NCBI RefSeq assembly: GCF_003850345.1
Contig: NZ_CP027707.1
Span: forward strand, 6,191,001-6,255,000
Source of the DNA: Pseudomonas chlororaphis subsp. piscium
Lineage (GTDB): Bacteria; Pseudomonadota; Gammaproteobacteria; Pseudomonadales; Pseudomonadaceae
Direction of reading: 5' to 3'
DNA: 64,000 bases
Numbering within the stretch: position 1 is the first letter of the stretch; every line of letters begins with the position of its first letter. The translations under genes were made by a program, and so were the position numbers. The notes under the pieces were generated by a model. That model searched no databases, was not told where the DNA came from, and saw only the letters and a program-made list of their open reading frames with translations. Of the stretch, positions 39,199-49,035 are shown one piece after another.

Positions 39199-40211
39199 TA
39201 CTTGACGCCCCGTGCTTGGACCAGCTGTTCAGAGAGCTGATGTACGGCCATGGCGTACATCACGCTGCGGTTATAACGCGTGATCGCGTAGAAATTCTTC
39301 AGGCCCATCCAGTATTCGGGGCCATTGTCACCTTCCAGGCGGAAAGCCGTGACCGGCATATCATCGCGCAGCGCATCATGACTCGACCAGCCCAGCGCCC
39401 GCAACTCCCCGACGGTTTTCGTCGGTTCGATACCGGTGGTCAGGCCTTCGTCGACCTGATCGCCACGCACTTCGGCCCGGCTGACCACCGGCTGCCCGGC
39501 CTCCCAGCCGTGACGCTTGAAATAGCTGGCAACACTGCCGATGGCATCGTCCGGATTGGTCCAGATATTGATGTGGCCATCGCCGTCGAAGTCCACAGCA
39601 TAGGCGCGAAAACTGCTTGGCATGAACTGCGGCAACCCCATGGCACCGGCGTAGGAGCCTTTCAGGGTCAGCGGATCGACCTGTTCTTCACGGGCCAGCA
39701 GCAGGAATTCGCGCAATTCCTTACGGAAGAACTCGGCACGTGGCGGGTAATCGAAGCCCAGGGTCGACAGCGCGTCGATCACCCGGTAATTACCGGTGTT
39801 GCGCCCGAAGAAGGTTTCAACGCCGATAATCGACACTATCACCTGGGCCGGCACCCCGTATTCCTGCTCGGCACGGGCCAGTACCGCCTCGTGCTGGCGC
39901 CAGAAGTCCACACCACGGGCGATTCGCGCGTCGGTGATGAACATCGGCCGGTATTCTTTCCACTGTTTGACCCGCTCGGCGGGCCGGGAAATGGCGTCGA
40001 GGATCGACTGCTTACGCTCGGCCTCGCGAAACACACCCATCAGCTGTTCGCCCGCAAAGCCATAGTCGCGAGTCATTTCGCCCACGAATTCGGCCACTTG
40101 GGGCGAGCCTTCGTATTCGCCGCCGGCCAGCGCTTCCTGCGCCGCACCAAGGATGCCTACCAGACCGACCCACGGCGCATACCGAGCGGTCCAGCCACGC
40201 ATTACTTGCAT
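39198..40211 (-). CDS. mltB: lytic murein transglycosylase B
   Basis: A 337-residue MltB-family enzyme with catalytic Glu in SIIGVETFFGRNTGNYRV and the second motif [26 protein letters not shown] region. The N-terminus is a signal-peptide-like helix ending AQEALAG without a lipobox Cys, so this copy (the SltB1 type) is probably soluble in the periplasm. I chose the ATG at 40211 (MQVMRGWTA), preceded by AAGGTGAAG. It lies between rodA and rlpA. Confidence 0.93.
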   Translation of the reverse strand: MQVMRGWTARYAPWVGLVGILGAAQEALAGGEYEGSPQVAEFVGEMTRDYGFAGEQLMGVFREAERKQSILDAISRPAERVKQWKEYRPMFITDARIARGVDFWRQHEAVLARAEQEYGVPAQVIVSIIGVETFFGRNTGNYRVIDALSTLGFDYPPRAEFFRKELREFLLLAREEQVDPLTLKGSYAGAMGLPQFMPSSFRAYAVDFDGDGHINIWTNPDDAIGSVASYFKRHGWEAGQPVVSRAEVRGDQVDEGLTTGIEPTKTVGELRALGWSSHDALRDDMPVTAFRLEGDNGPEYWMGLKNFYAITRYNRSVMYAMAVHQLSEQLVQARGVK

Positions 40212-40228
40212 TGAATTCTTCACCTTAT

Positions 40229-41374
40229 TCAAACCTGCGCGATCCACTTACGATGGGTATGGATCGACATCAAAACCCCAAACGCTGACAGCAGCGTCAC
40301 CAGCGAAGTTCCTCCGTAGCTAATGAACGGCAACGGCACCCCCACGACCGGCAACAGGCCACTGACCATACCGATGTTGACGAAAACGTAAACAAAAAAC
40401 GTCATGGTCAGGGCGCCGGCAAGCAATTTGCCGAACAGTGTCTGCGCCTGGGCGGTGATCACCAGCCCACGACCGATCAGCAGCAGATAGATCAGCAGCA
40501 AGGCGCAGATGCCCACCAGGCCGAACTCTTCGCCCATGACCGCGATAATAAAGTCAGTGTGGCTCTCGGGCAAAAAGTCCAAGTGGGACTGAGTGCCCAG
40601 CAACCAGCCCTTGCCGAACACGCCGCCGGAGCCGATGGCCGCCTTGGACTGAATGATGTTCCAACCGGTGCCCAGCGGATCGCTTTCCGGGTCGAGGAAG
40701 GTCAGGATCCGCTGCTTCTGGTAGTCGTGCATGATGAAGAACCACATGGCGATCGCCACCGGCACCGCGGCGGCCAGCACGCTGAGGATCCAGCGCCAGC
40801 GCAGCCCGCCCATGAACAGCACGAAGGCGCCGCCGGCAAGGATCAGCAGCGAGGTACCCAGGTCCGGCTGGCGCACGATCAGAATGAACGGAATACCGAT
40901 CAGGATCAGGCTGATGCCCACATGCTTGAGCTGCGGCGGCAAGCTGCGCTTGGCCAGGTACCAGGCGATAGTCGCCGGCATGATGATCTTCATGAACTCC
41001 GAGGGCTGGAAACGAATCACCCCGGGAATATTGATCCAGCGGGTGGCGCCCATGGCGTTGTGCCCCATGACATCCACCACCACCAGCAGCACCACGCCGA
41101 ACACATAGGCCAGTGGCACCCAGCGGGCCATGAACCGGGGTTCGAACTGGGCAATGACGATCATCGACACCAGGCCGATGCCGAACGATGTTGCCTGCTT
41201 GCCCAGCAGGTCCCAGCTCTTGCCGCTGGCCGAATACAGGACGAACAAGCTGCCGGCCGCCAGGGTCAGCAACAGAATCAGCAATGGACCGTCGATGTGC
41301 ATGCGCTGCAACAGCGTCGCACGGCGACGCATCACATCCTCGCTGGACAGGATGCGATCAAAATTACTCTTCAC
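40229..41374 (-). CDS. rodA: SEDS glycosyltransferase RodA
   Basis: A 381-residue protein with about ten membrane helices, the peptidoglycan polymerase of the rod complex. Family motifs include QFEPRFMARW, GATRWINIPGVIRFQPSEFMK region, RQPDLGTSLLI, FLPESHTDFIIAVMGEEFG and the C-terminal FISYGGTSLV. The start is a GTG at 41374 (MKSNFDRILSSEDV), which overlaps the end of mrdA by 11 bp, so RodA and its transpeptidase partner PBP2 are likely co-translated. Confidence 0.95.
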   Translation of the reverse strand: MKSNFDRILSSEDVMRRRATLLQRMHIDGPLLILLLTLAAGSLFVLYSASGKSWDLLGKQATSFGIGLVSMIVIAQFEPRFMARWVPLAYVFGVVLLVVVDVMGHNAMGATRWINIPGVIRFQPSEFMKIIMPATIAWYLAKRSLPPQLKHVGISLILIGIPFILIVRQPDLGTSLLILAGGAFVLFMGGLRWRWILSVLAAAVPVAIAMWFFIMHDYQKQRILTFLDPESDPLGTGWNIIQSKAAIGSGGVFGKGWLLGTQSHLDFLPESHTDFIIAVMGEEFGLVGICALLLIYLLLIGRGLVITAQAQTLFGKLLAGALTMTFFVYVFVNIGMVSGLLPVVGVPLPFISYGGTSLVTLLSAFGVLMSIHTHRKWIAQV

Positions 41375-43259
41375 GGGCCGTAGCCTCCGCACTGATAGGG
41401 CCGGCAAACTCAGGCTTGAGCAGGCCATCCGGGCCGAGGAGCCAGGCATCCATCACCTGGCGTACCACTGGGGCCGCCACGCCGGAACCAGACTCGCCGT
41501 TCTCGACCATGACCGAAACCACGATTTTCGGGTTTTCCGCCGGCGCGAAGCCGACGAACAGGGCGTGGTCGCGATGGCGCTCCTGAACCTTGGAGCGGTC
41601 GTACTTCTCGCCCTGCTTGATCGCGACCACCTGGGCCGTACCACTCTTGCCAGCAATTCGGTATTGCGAGCCGATGGCCGCCTTGCGCGCCGTGCCGCGG
41701 GCACCGTGCATCACCTGCTGCATGCCGTGGTTGACCTTCGTCCAGTCCGACGGATCGCGCAGGACGATGTCCGGCATCGGGTTTTCATCCACCGGCTTTT
41801 CGCCTTCGATGGTCTTGGCCAGGTGCGGACGATTCCATTTGCCCTTGTTCGCCACCAGCGCCGTGGCCTGGGCCAGCTGCAACGGGGTGGACTGCATGTA
41901 GCCCTGGCCGATCCCGAGAATCAGCGTCTCGCCCGGGAACCAGGCCTGGCGACGGGTGGCGCGCTTCCATTCCCGCGACGGCATCAGGCCCGGCGACTCC
42001 TCGAACATGTCCAGCGAGACCTTCTGGCCGATCCCGAACTTGTTCATGTAGGCGGACAACCGGTCGATCCCCAGCTTGTGGGCCAGGTCATAGAAGTAGG
42101 TGTCGTTGGACCGCATGATCGCGGTGTCGAGGTCGACGTAACCGTCACCGCTACGGTTCCAGTTACGGTACTTGTGATCGTAGTTGGGCAGTTGGTAATA
42201 GCCCGGGTCATAGACCCGCGTGGAGGCCGTCACCACCCCGGAATCGAGGCCGGCGATCGCCACCGCCGGCTTGATGGTCGAGCCCGGCGGATACAGGCCG
42301 CGCAGCACCCGGTTGAACAGCGGACGATCGATGGAGTCGCGCAGCTCGGCATAGGCCTTGAAACTGATGCCGGTCACGAACAGGTTCGGATCGAAACTCG
42401 GCTGGCTGACCATGGCCAGCACTTCCCCGGTGTTCGGGTCCAGCGCCACCACCGCGCCACGCCGGCCACCCAAGGCCGCCTCGGCGGCTTCCTGCAGCTT
42501 GATGTCCAGGCTCAGGACAATGTCCTTGCCGGGAATCGGGTCGGTACGCTTGAGCACCCGCAACACGCGACCGCGAGCGTTGGTCTCGACCTCTTCGTAA
42601 CCCACCTGGCCGTGCAGCTCGGGCTCGTAGAAACGCTCGATACCGGTCTTGCCAATGTGGTGGGTGCCGCTGTAGTTCACCGGGTCCAGGGTCTTCAGCT
42701 CTTTCTCGTTGATCCGCCCCATGTAGCCCACCGAGTGCGCGAAGTGCGCGCCCTGCGGGTAATGGCGGACCAGCTGCGCCACCACTTCCACTCCGGGCAG
42801 GCGGAACTGATTGACCGCGATCCGGGCAATCTGCTCTTCGTTGAGTTCGAACAGGATCGGCACCGGCTCGAACGGCCGACGCCCCTGCTTCATGCGTTTC
42901 TCGAACAGCACCCGGTCTTCCGGCGTCAGCTCCAGCACTTCGACAATGACGTCGAGCACCTGGCGCCAGTCGCCGGAACGCTCGCGGGTCATGCTCAGGC
43001 TGAAGCTCGGCCGGTTATCGGCCACCACCACGCCATTACGGTCGAAGATCAGGCCGCGGGTCGGCGGAATCGGCTGGACGTGAACCCGGTTGTTTTCCGA
43101 CAGGGTCGAGTGATAGTCGTACTGGATCACCTGCAGGTAATACAGGCGCGCGATCAGCACCCCGATCAGGCAGACCACGGCAATAGCCCCGAACACGACC
43201 CGGCCACGCACCAGACGGGCGTCTTTTTCGTGGTCCTTGATACGGATCGGCTGGGACAT
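41364..43259 (-). CDS. mrdA: peptidoglycan DD-transpeptidase PBP2
   Basis: A 631-residue class B PBP. One N-terminal membrane helix (about 22-42) is followed by the pedestal domain and the transpeptidase domain. Active-site motifs are SxxK in PPGSTIKPAVAIAG, SxN in MRSNDTYFYDLA and KSG in AGKSGTAQVVA. It crosslinks glycan made by RodA during elongation. The gene is 12 bp after rlmH. Confidence 0.96.
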   Translation of the reverse strand: MSQPIRIKDHEKDARLVRGRVVFGAIAVVCLIGVLIARLYYLQVIQYDYHSTLSENNRVHVQPIPPTRGLIFDRNGVVVADNRPSFSLSMTRERSGDWRQVLDVIVEVLELTPEDRVLFEKRMKQGRRPFEPVPILFELNEEQIARIAVNQFRLPGVEVVAQLVRHYPQGAHFAHSVGYMGRINEKELKTLDPVNYSGTHHIGKTGIERFYEPELHGQVGYEEVETNARGRVLRVLKRTDPIPGKDIVLSLDIKLQEAAEAALGGRRGAVVALDPNTGEVLAMVSQPSFDPNLFVTGISFKAYAELRDSIDRPLFNRVLRGLYPPGSTIKPAVAIAGLDSGVVTASTRVYDPGYYQLPNYDHKYRNWNRSGDGYVDLDTAIMRSNDTYFYDLAHKLGIDRLSAYMNKFGIGQKVSLDMFEESPGLMPSREWKRATRRQAWFPGETLILGIGQGYMQSTPLQLAQATALVANKGKWNRPHLAKTIEGEKPVDENPMPDIVLRDPSDWTKVNHGMQQVMHGARGTARKAAIGSQYRIAGKSGTAQVVAIKQGEKYDRSKVQERHRDHALFVGFAPAENPKIVVSVMVENGESGSGVAAPVVRQVMDAWLLGPDGLLKPEFAGPISAEATAREE

Positions 43260-43271
43260 TAGGGGCGCGGA

Positions 43272-43739
43272 CTATTTGTGATAAGGGTGCCCGGACAGGA
43301 CTGTCCAGGCGCGATACAGCTGTTCACCGATCAGGATCCGTACCAGCGGGTGCGGCAAGGTCAGCGGCGACAGCGACCAGCGCTGATCCGCCCGCGCGCA
43401 GACTTCCGGCGCCAGCCCCTCGGGGCCGCCGACCATGAAGTTCACGGTGCGCGAGTCGAGGCGCCAGCGGTCCAGTTCCACCGCCAGTTGCTCGGTGCTC
43501 CAGGGCTTGCCGTGCACCTCGAGGGTAACGATCCGCTCGTTCGGGCCGACCTTGGCCAGCATGGCTTCGCCCTCCTGACGGATGAAGCGAGCCACATCGG
43601 CGTTCTTGCCACGGGTATTGAGCGGTATTTCCACCAGTTCCAGCGCCAGTTCGGATGGCAGACGCTTGGCATACTCGTGCCAACCCTCTTCCACCCACTT
43701 GGGCATGCGTGAACCGACAGCGATCAGACGCAGGCGCAC
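43272..43739 (-). CDS. rlmH: 23S rRNA (pseudouridine-1915-N3)-methyltransferase
   Basis: A 155-residue SPOUT methyltransferase. The SAM knot region is [13 protein letters not shown], and the C-terminal motif is [23 protein letters not shown] in two pieces; length is the standard 155. It methylates position 1915 in helix 69. It is part of the conserved rsfS-rlmH-mrdA-rodA order. Confidence 0.97.
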   Translation of the reverse strand: MRLRLIAVGSRMPKWVEEGWHEYAKRLPSELALELVEIPLNTRGKNADVARFIRQEGEAMLAKVGPNERIVTLEVHGKPWSTEQLAVELDRWRLDSRTVNFMVGGPEGLAPEVCARADQRWSLSPLTLPHPLVRILIGEQLYRAWTVLSGHPYHK

Positions 43740-43748
43740 AGCCGTCCC

Positions 43749-44171
43749 TTATTGCTGGTCTTTGTTGAGCTTGGTGAAGTGCTCATGGGTGTGCTCCGGG
43801 CTGTGGTGCTTGCCATCGGCCGCACGGCTCTGCTCGGCGCCCTGCCACAGACGTTCCAGGTCGTAGAACTGGCGTGCGGAGGCGGTCATCATGTGCACGA
43901 TCACGTCGTCCAGGTCCAGCAGCACCCAGTCGCTGTCGCCCTTGCCTTCTTCACCCAGCGGCTTGACGCCCTGGGCCTTGACCATCTCGCGGACCTTTTC
44001 CAGCATCGCGCCGATCTGGCGGTTGGAAGTACCGGTGGCGATGATCATGTAGTCGGTGATGCTCTGCTTGTCGCGAACATCGATCACCAGGACGTCCTGG
44101 GCCTTGACGTCTTCCAGCGCGGCGACTGCCACCTTGACCAGATCTTCGCCTTTCATTACTTGGTTAGTCAT
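43749..44171 (-). CDS. rsfS: ribosome silencing factor
   Basis: A 140-residue RsfS (Iojap) protein that binds L14 and blocks subunit joining when nutrients are short. Motifs are VLVIDVRDKQSITDYMIIATG and GEGKGDSDWVLLDLDDVIVH. A Lys/His-rich C-terminal tail of about 25 residues (GKHHSPEHTHEHFTKLNKD) extends beyond the core fold. The ATG at 44171 has only a weak site; an ATG five codons later is an alternative. Confidence 0.95.
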   Translation of the reverse strand: MTNQVMKGEDLVKVAVAALEDVKAQDVLVIDVRDKQSITDYMIIATGTSNRQIGAMLEKVREMVKAQGVKPLGEEGKGDSDWVLLDLDDVIVHMMTASARQFYDLERLWQGAEQSRAADGKHHSPEHTHEHFTKLNKDQQ

Positions 44172-44231
44172 ATAAAACTCGTTCAGCTCGTATGTTTGGC
44201 GCGTTGCACGGCATCGGCCGGCAGCGCGCCT

Positions 44232-44876
44232 TCAGTTCGGCCCACGGTAAAGACCGTGGGCATCGATATAGGCCAGGACCGCATCAGGCACCAGGAAACG
44301 TACCGACTTACCGCTGGCCAGCAGTTGACGGATCTGGGTGGCAGACACCGCGAGCGGTGTCTGCCAGACGAATGCAATGTGTCCTCCGGGCCCTTGCAGG
44401 GCCAGGGGATCGCTCACCGAGCGCGCCGCCAGCAGGTTGCGCAACGCATCCGGCGGCTCGCTGTCGGCATCCGGGCGTTGCAGCACCAGGATGTGGCAAT
44501 GCTGGAGCAACTCTTCCCAGCGATGCCAGGTAGGCAGGCCGCAAAAAGCGTCCCAGCCCAGCAACAGGAACAACTGGTCATCCGCGGCCATCTCGGCCCG
44601 CATCTGTTCCAGGGTGTCTATGGTGTAGGACGGCTTGTCCCGTTTCAGCTCACGGTCGTCCACCACCAGGGGTGAAACGCCCGCCACCGCGCACTCGACC
44701 ATCGCCAGACGGTCCAGGGCCGAAACCTGCGGCGCATCGCGATGCGGCGGCCGCGCACTGGGCGTCAGACGCAGCTCATCGAGCCCCAGCGAGTCGGCCA
44801 CCTCCAGCGCGCTGCGCAGGTGACCGATGTGCACGGGGTCGAAGGTACCGCCCAGCAGACCGATACGTTTGCTCAT
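44232..44876 (-). CDS. nadD: nicotinate-nucleotide adenylyltransferase
   Basis: A 214-residue enzyme forming deamido-NAD from NaMN and ATP. The nucleotide-binding motif is [17 protein letters not shown] and the C-terminal motif is [19 protein letters not shown]. The open frame runs far upstream as a shadow of proA; the real start is the ATG at 44876, which shares one base with the proA stop (TTGATG). Confidence 0.96.
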   Translation of the reverse strand: MSKRIGLLGGTFDPVHIGHLRSALEVADSLGLDELRLTPSARPPHRDAPQVSALDRLAMVECAVAGVSPLVVDDRELKRDKPSYTIDTLEQMRAEMAADDQLFLLLGWDAFCGLPTWHRWEELLQHCHILVLQRPDADSEPPDALRNLLAARSVSDPLALQGPGGHIAFVWQTPLAVSATQIRQLLASGKSVRFLVPDAVLAYIDAHGLYRGPN

Positions 44877-46141
44877 CAAGTGCGCACATGGCCGTCGCCG
44901 AAGACGACATATTTCTCGCTGGTCAGCCCTTCCAGGCCGACCGGGCCACGGGCGTGCAGCTTGTCGGTGGAAATACCGATCTCCGCGCCCAGGCCATATT
45001 CGAAACCGTCGGCAAACCGGGTCGAGGCATTGACCATCACCGAGCTGGAGTCCACCTCGTTGAGGAAACGCCGGGCGTCGGTGAAGTTCTCGGTGACGAT
45101 GGCGTCGGTGTGCTGCGAACCGTAGGTGTTGATGTGCTCGATGGCCGCGTCCAGGCTGTCGACCACCAGAATCGACAGGATCGGCGCGGTGTACTCGGTG
45201 CGCCAGTCTTCTTCGGTGGCCTCGATCACATCGTCGCCCAGCAAGGCGCGGGTACGCGGGCAACCACGCAGCTCGACCTTCTTGTCGCGATAGATCGCCG
45301 CCAGCGGCGGCAACACGCGCTCGGCAATACCGGCGTGGACCAACAGGGTCTCCATGGTATTGCAGGGCGCGTAACGCTGGGTCTTGGCGTTGTCGGCGAT
45401 GCGAATCGCCTTGTCCAGGTCGGCCGCCACGTCGATGAACACATGGCAGACGCCGTCCAGATGCTTGATCACCGGCACCTTGGCGTCGCGGCTGACCCGC
45501 TCGATCAGGCTCTTGCCGCCACGCGGCACGATCACGTCGACGAACTCGGGCATGGTGATCAGCGCGCCAACGGCGGCGCGATCGGTGGTTTCCACCACCT
45601 GCACCACCTGCGCCGGCAGACCGGCCACCGCCAGCCCTTGCTGAATGCAAGTGGCAATGGCGCGGTTGGAATTGATCGCCTCGGAGCCACCACGCAGGAT
45701 CGTGGCGTTGCCAGACTTCAGGCACAGGCTGGCGGCGTCGATGGTCACATTGGGACGCGACTCGTAGATGATGCCGATCACCCCCAGGGGCACGCGCATC
45801 TTGCCGACCTGGATGCCCGAAGGCAGGTAGCGCATATCGCGGATTTCACCGATGGGGTCAGGCAGCTTGGCCACCTGACGCAATCCTTCGATCATTTCGT
45901 CGATACGCACCGGGGTCAGCGCCAGACGATCGAGCAATGCCGGTTCCAGACCATTGGCCCGGCCGTTGGCCAGGTCCTGCTCATTGGCCGCGTTCAGCTC
46001 GGGGCGAGCCGCGTCCAATGCATCGGCAGCCGCCAGCAGTGCGCGGTTTTTCTGCGCAGTGGTGGCACGGGCGATTACCCGCGAGGCTTCGCGGGCAGCG
46101 CGACCCAAACGGGTCATGTAGTCAAGAACGGACTCAGTCAT
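44876..46141 (-). CDS. proA: gamma-glutamyl phosphate reductase
   Basis: A 421-residue ALDH-superfamily enzyme, the second step of proline synthesis. Family motifs include [31 protein letters not shown], the catalytic Cys in [12 protein letters not shown] and [20 protein letters not shown]. The start [13 protein letters not shown] at 46141 was chosen over a 20-codon upstream extension. It is the first gene of the minus-strand run and overlaps nadD by one base. Confidence 0.96.
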   Translation of the reverse strand: MTESVLDYMTRLGRAAREASRVIARATTAQKNRALLAAADALDAARPELNAANEQDLANGRANGLEPALLDRLALTPVRIDEMIEGLRQVAKLPDPIGEIRDMRYLPSGIQVGKMRVPLGVIGIIYESRPNVTIDAASLCLKSGNATILRGGSEAINSNRAIATCIQQGLAVAGLPAQVVQVVETTDRAAVGALITMPEFVDVIVPRGGKSLIERVSRDAKVPVIKHLDGVCHVFIDVAADLDKAIRIADNAKTQRYAPCNTMETLLVHAGIAERVLPPLAAIYRDKKVELRGCPRTRALLGDDVIEATEEDWRTEYTAPILSILVVDSLDAAIEHINTYGSQHTDAIVTENFTDARRFLNEVDSSSVMVNASTRFADGFEYGLGAEIGISTDKLHARGPVGLEGLTSEKYVVFGDGHVRT

Positions 46142-46317
46142 GGTCTGCTGTGGTCTTGGCAAAGAGGAAAGCGGCTGATTATAGCTGTCGCGCCGGTCCA
46201 CGGACAGCGGTCACGGGCGGATGGTCGAAATGGACGGCAAATACCTCTCGTTCAGCCTGAATTAAGCCTGGAATTGATATCATTCCGACCCAATTCCCGT
46301 CATCGCTCCTGGCTACC

Positions 46318-47004
46318 ATGTCCATTCTGTCCACTCCGACGCTGCCCAAGGCCCTGCCCGACGGCTTTTTCGACCGAGACGCCCAGGTCCTGGCCCGTGA
46401 GCTGCTCGGCAAGATCATCCGCCATCGGGTCGGCGATCTGTGGTTGTCGGCGCGCATTATCGAAACAGAAGCCTATTACTGTGAGGAAAAAGGCAGCCAT
46501 GCCTCCCTCGGCTACACAGAAAAGCGTAAGGCTTTGTTTCTGGACGGCGGCCACATCTATATGTACTACGCCCGCGGTGGCGACTCGCTGAACTTCAGCG
46601 CCCAGGGGCCAGGCAACGCGGTGCTGATCAAGTCGGCCTACCCCTGGGTCGACGAAGTCTCGGGCCCCGCCAGCCTGGCGCAGATGCTCCTGAACAATCC
46701 CGATGCCAGCGGCCGGCCGCGCCCCTCACAGAAGCTCTGCGCCGGCCAGACCCTGCTGTGCAAGGCACTGGGCCTGAAAGTCCCGGTGTGGGATGCCAAG
46801 CGCTTCGACCATGAAGTGCTGTTCGTCGAAGATGTCGGCACGCCCGTCGCCAGCATCATCCAGACCACCCGCCTGGGCATTCCCCACGGCCGCGATGAAC
46901 ACTTGATGTACCGCTTTGTCGATGCCGCTTACGCCCCCTACTGCACCCGGAACCCGCTACGTCGCGGGCAGGTCGAAGGTCGCGACTATTTGCTGCTCGA
47001 TTGA
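46318..47004 (+). CDS. 3-methyladenine DNA glycosylase, AAG/MPG family
   Basis: A 228-residue base-excision enzyme of the AAG (MPG) fold, unrelated to Tag/AlkA. The signature is RIIETEAYYCEEKGSHAS (catalytic Glu), YMYYARGGDSLNFSAQGPGN and the late RNPLRRGQVEGRDYLLLD. It removes alkylated bases such as 3-methyladenine and hypoxanthine. It lies divergent from proA with a 176-bp shared upstream region. Confidence 0.93.
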   Translation: MSILSTPTLPKALPDGFFDRDAQVLARELLGKIIRHRVGDLWLSARIIETEAYYCEEKGSHASLGYTEKRKALFLDGGHIYMYYARGGDSLNFSAQGPGNAVLIKSAYPWVDEVSGPASLAQMLLNNPDASGRPRPSQKLCAGQTLLCKALGLKVPVWDAKRFDHEVLFVEDVGTPVASIIQTTRLGIPHGRDEHLMYRFVDAAYAPYCTRNPLRRGQVEGRDYLLLD

Positions 47005-47043
47005 TCCCTTTCGCAGGAACCGGCGTGCCCGCGGATGGTTTTA

Positions 47044-47067
47044 TCGCGAGCAAGCCCGTCCCTACAG
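47044..47067. repeat. REP-like half element
   Basis: TCGCGAGCAAGCCCGTCCCTACAG is one arm of the REP family, without a matching opposite arm nearby. Confidence 0.55.
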
Positions 47068-47098
47068 TTGAACCACCGAATAATCGGAGTTGAAACCT

Positions 47099-48415
47099 AT
47101 GGGCCAATGGCTCGATGGAATAACCGGCTGGCTGACGATGAACCCTCAGTGGCTGGCGGCAGCCGTGTTCATCGTCGCCTGCGTCGAATGCCTGGCGATT
47201 GCCGGCCTGATCGTACCTGGCACCGTGCTGTTGTTCGCCATCGCCGTGATGGCCGGCAGCGGCGCGCTGTCCCTGGGTGAAACCCTGGCGCTGGGGTTCT
47301 TCGGCGGCTTGCTCGGGGATGTGGTGTCCTACCTGCTGGGCCGGCGTTTTCACCAGAACATCCGCCGCCTGCCAGGGCTGCGCCATCACCCGGAATGGAT
47401 CAACGGCGCCGAAGCCTATTTCCAGCGTTACGGTATTGCCAGCCTGCTGGTCGGGCGCTTTATCGGTCCCTTGCGGCCCATGCTGCCGATGGTAGCCGGC
47501 ATGTTCGACATGTCGTTCCCGCGCTTTTTCGCCGTCAGCCTGCTGGCCGCGGCCGGCTGGACAGTCGCCTACCTGCTGCCGGGCTGGGCCACGGGCGCGG
47601 CGATCCGCCTGCCCTTGCCTGAAGGATTCTGGCCACAGGCGGGAATTGTCGCCGCCAGCATCGCCCTGCTGCTGGGCCTGAGTATCAACAGCACCGTGCG
47701 CCGCCATCGCAAGGCCAGCCCGCTGGTAGCGGGCCTCAGCCTGGCAATCCTGGCCGGGCTGTTCATCGGTTATCCCTACCTGAACCATTTCGACCAGGGC
47801 CTGATGGCGCTGGTCCAGGAGCACCGCAGCCCGGTAATGGACGAGGTGATGGTGGTGCTCACCCAGTTCGGCGAATTCCGCACCATGCTGTTCGCCAGCG
47901 CCCTGGTCACCCTGCTGTTGCTGGTTGCCCGACAATGGCGGCAGGCGATGTTCGCGGGCGCTACGTTGTTGTGCACCGCGCTGGCCAACACCGGCACCAA
48001 ACTCTTCTTCGCCCGCGTACGTCCGGAAGTCCTGACCGACCCACTGACCAGCTACAGCATGCCCAGCGGCCACAGCTCCGGTTCGTTCGCCCTGTTCCTG
48101 ACCCTGGCGGTGCTCGCCGGTCGCGGCCAGCCGCCGCGCATGCGCCTGACCTGGCTGCTGCTGGGCTGCCTGCCGGCGGCCGCGATTGCCGTGTCGCGGA
48201 TTTACCTGGGCGCGCATTGGCCCACCGACATCCTCGCCGGCGCCATGCTTGCCGCCTGCGTGTGCGCCGCCAGCCTATGGCTCGCCCAGCGCCAGACTCC
48301 ACTGGAACCCATGCCGGCCAAGATCTGGTGGCTGGTATTGCCGGCGCTGGTAGCATTGTTCGGTTTCGAAGCAGTCAGGCATCTGCCGCACGCCCTGCTG
48401 CGTTATGCGTATTGA
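47099..48415 (+). CDS. DedA-domain and PAP2-phosphatase fusion membrane protein
   Basis: A 438-residue inner-membrane protein with two domains. Residues ~1-190 are a DedA/SNARE-associated domain (VECLAIAGLIVPGTVLLF, GDVVSYLLGRRF, GRFIGPLRPMLPMVAGM). Residues ~230-400 are a PAP2 acid-phosphatase domain with all three motifs: KLFFARVRPE, PSGHSSGSFA and SRIYLGAHWPTD. DedA proteins include undecaprenyl-phosphate translocases, and membrane PAP2 enzymes include undecaprenyl-pyrophosphate phosphatases, so the fusion could dephosphorylate and flip the same carrier. A role on phosphatidic acid or LPS lipids is also possible. CGGAG precedes the ATG. Confidence 0.92.
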   Translation: MGQWLDGITGWLTMNPQWLAAAVFIVACVECLAIAGLIVPGTVLLFAIAVMAGSGALSLGETLALGFFGGLLGDVVSYLLGRRFHQNIRRLPGLRHHPEWINGAEAYFQRYGIASLLVGRFIGPLRPMLPMVAGMFDMSFPRFFAVSLLAAAGWTVAYLLPGWATGAAIRLPLPEGFWPQAGIVAASIALLLGLSINSTVRRHRKASPLVAGLSLAILAGLFIGYPYLNHFDQGLMALVQEHRSPVMDEVMVVLTQFGEFRTMLFASALVTLLLLVARQWRQAMFAGATLLCTALANTGTKLFFARVRPEVLTDPLTSYSMPSGHSSGSFALFLTLAVLAGRGQPPRMRLTWLLLGCLPAAAIAVSRIYLGAHWPTDILAGAMLAACVCAASLWLAQRQTPLEPMPAKIWWLVLPALVALFGFEAVRHLPHALLRYAY

Positions 48416-48434
48416 GGTTTTATAGCCGCGAGGA

Positions 48435-49025
48435 TCAGGCGAACAGCTCGCCCTGCAATTCGTCCAACAAGGCCTGGATCGCATCCAAGCGTTGTTGCGG
48501 GTCGTCCAGTTGCAGCAGGTCGATCTTGTCCAGCTCGGAGAACGGCAACAGGTAGGCCAGCTGGTTGGCCAGCGACTGCTGACCGGTGGCTTCGGTGCCC
48601 ATGTTCAGGGCTTCGACCATCGGGTGTTCGGCCAGCGCCTTGAGCAAGGCGATCAGGTCCCCGTCGTCATCCTGCAGCGGCCGCTCCGGCGCCTCGCCCA
48701 GCCACTCGACTTCAGCCACCCGCAACTGATCGCGCTGCACTTCGCTGCTCAGCACCCGAAAACGCCGCCCGCCCTTGACCCGAATTCCCAGCAGGCCGTT
48801 GTCCTGCTGATGGAAGTCGGTGATCAGCGCTTCACAGCCCACCCGCGCAAAACCTTCCGGGGCGATCCCCACCTCTTCGCCTTCAAGGATGCACACCACG
48901 CCGAAGCCACTGCCCTGTTTCATGCAGCGACCGATCATGTCCAGGTAGCGCGCCTCGAAAATCTGCAAGTCGAGAATGCAGTCGGGGAACAGCACCGTAT
49001 TCAGCGGGAAAAGCGCCAGGCTCAT
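48435..49025 (-). CDS. Lon substrate-binding (N-terminal) domain protein
   Basis: A 196-residue stand-alone LON_substr_bdg domain with no ATPase or protease part. It starts MSLALFPLNTVLFPDCILDL, with IFEARYLDMIGRCMKQGSGFGVVCI typical of the domain. The start at 49025 was chosen over a basic upstream extension that overlaps the next gene. Such proteins occur in many gamma-proteobacteria; relatives include the cereblon/YpbB-like fold. No function is known. It is 10 bp downstream of the LrgB-like gene on the same strand. Confidence 0.9.
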   Translation of the reverse strand: MSLALFPLNTVLFPDCILDLQIFEARYLDMIGRCMKQGSGFGVVCILEGEEVGIAPEGFARVGCEALITDFHQQDNGLLGIRVKGGRRFRVLSSEVQRDQLRVAEVEWLGEAPERPLQDDDGDLIALLKALAEHPMVEALNMGTEATGQQSLANQLAYLLPFSELDKIDLLQLDDPQQRLDAIQALLDELQGELFA

Positions 49026-49035
49026 ACAGGTTTCC

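Noticed and set aside
41130..43262. 710-codon plus-strand frame opposite rodA-mrdA
   Set aside because: The translation is low-complexity His/Arg/Gly-rich and lies antisense to two genes with intact catalytic motifs.
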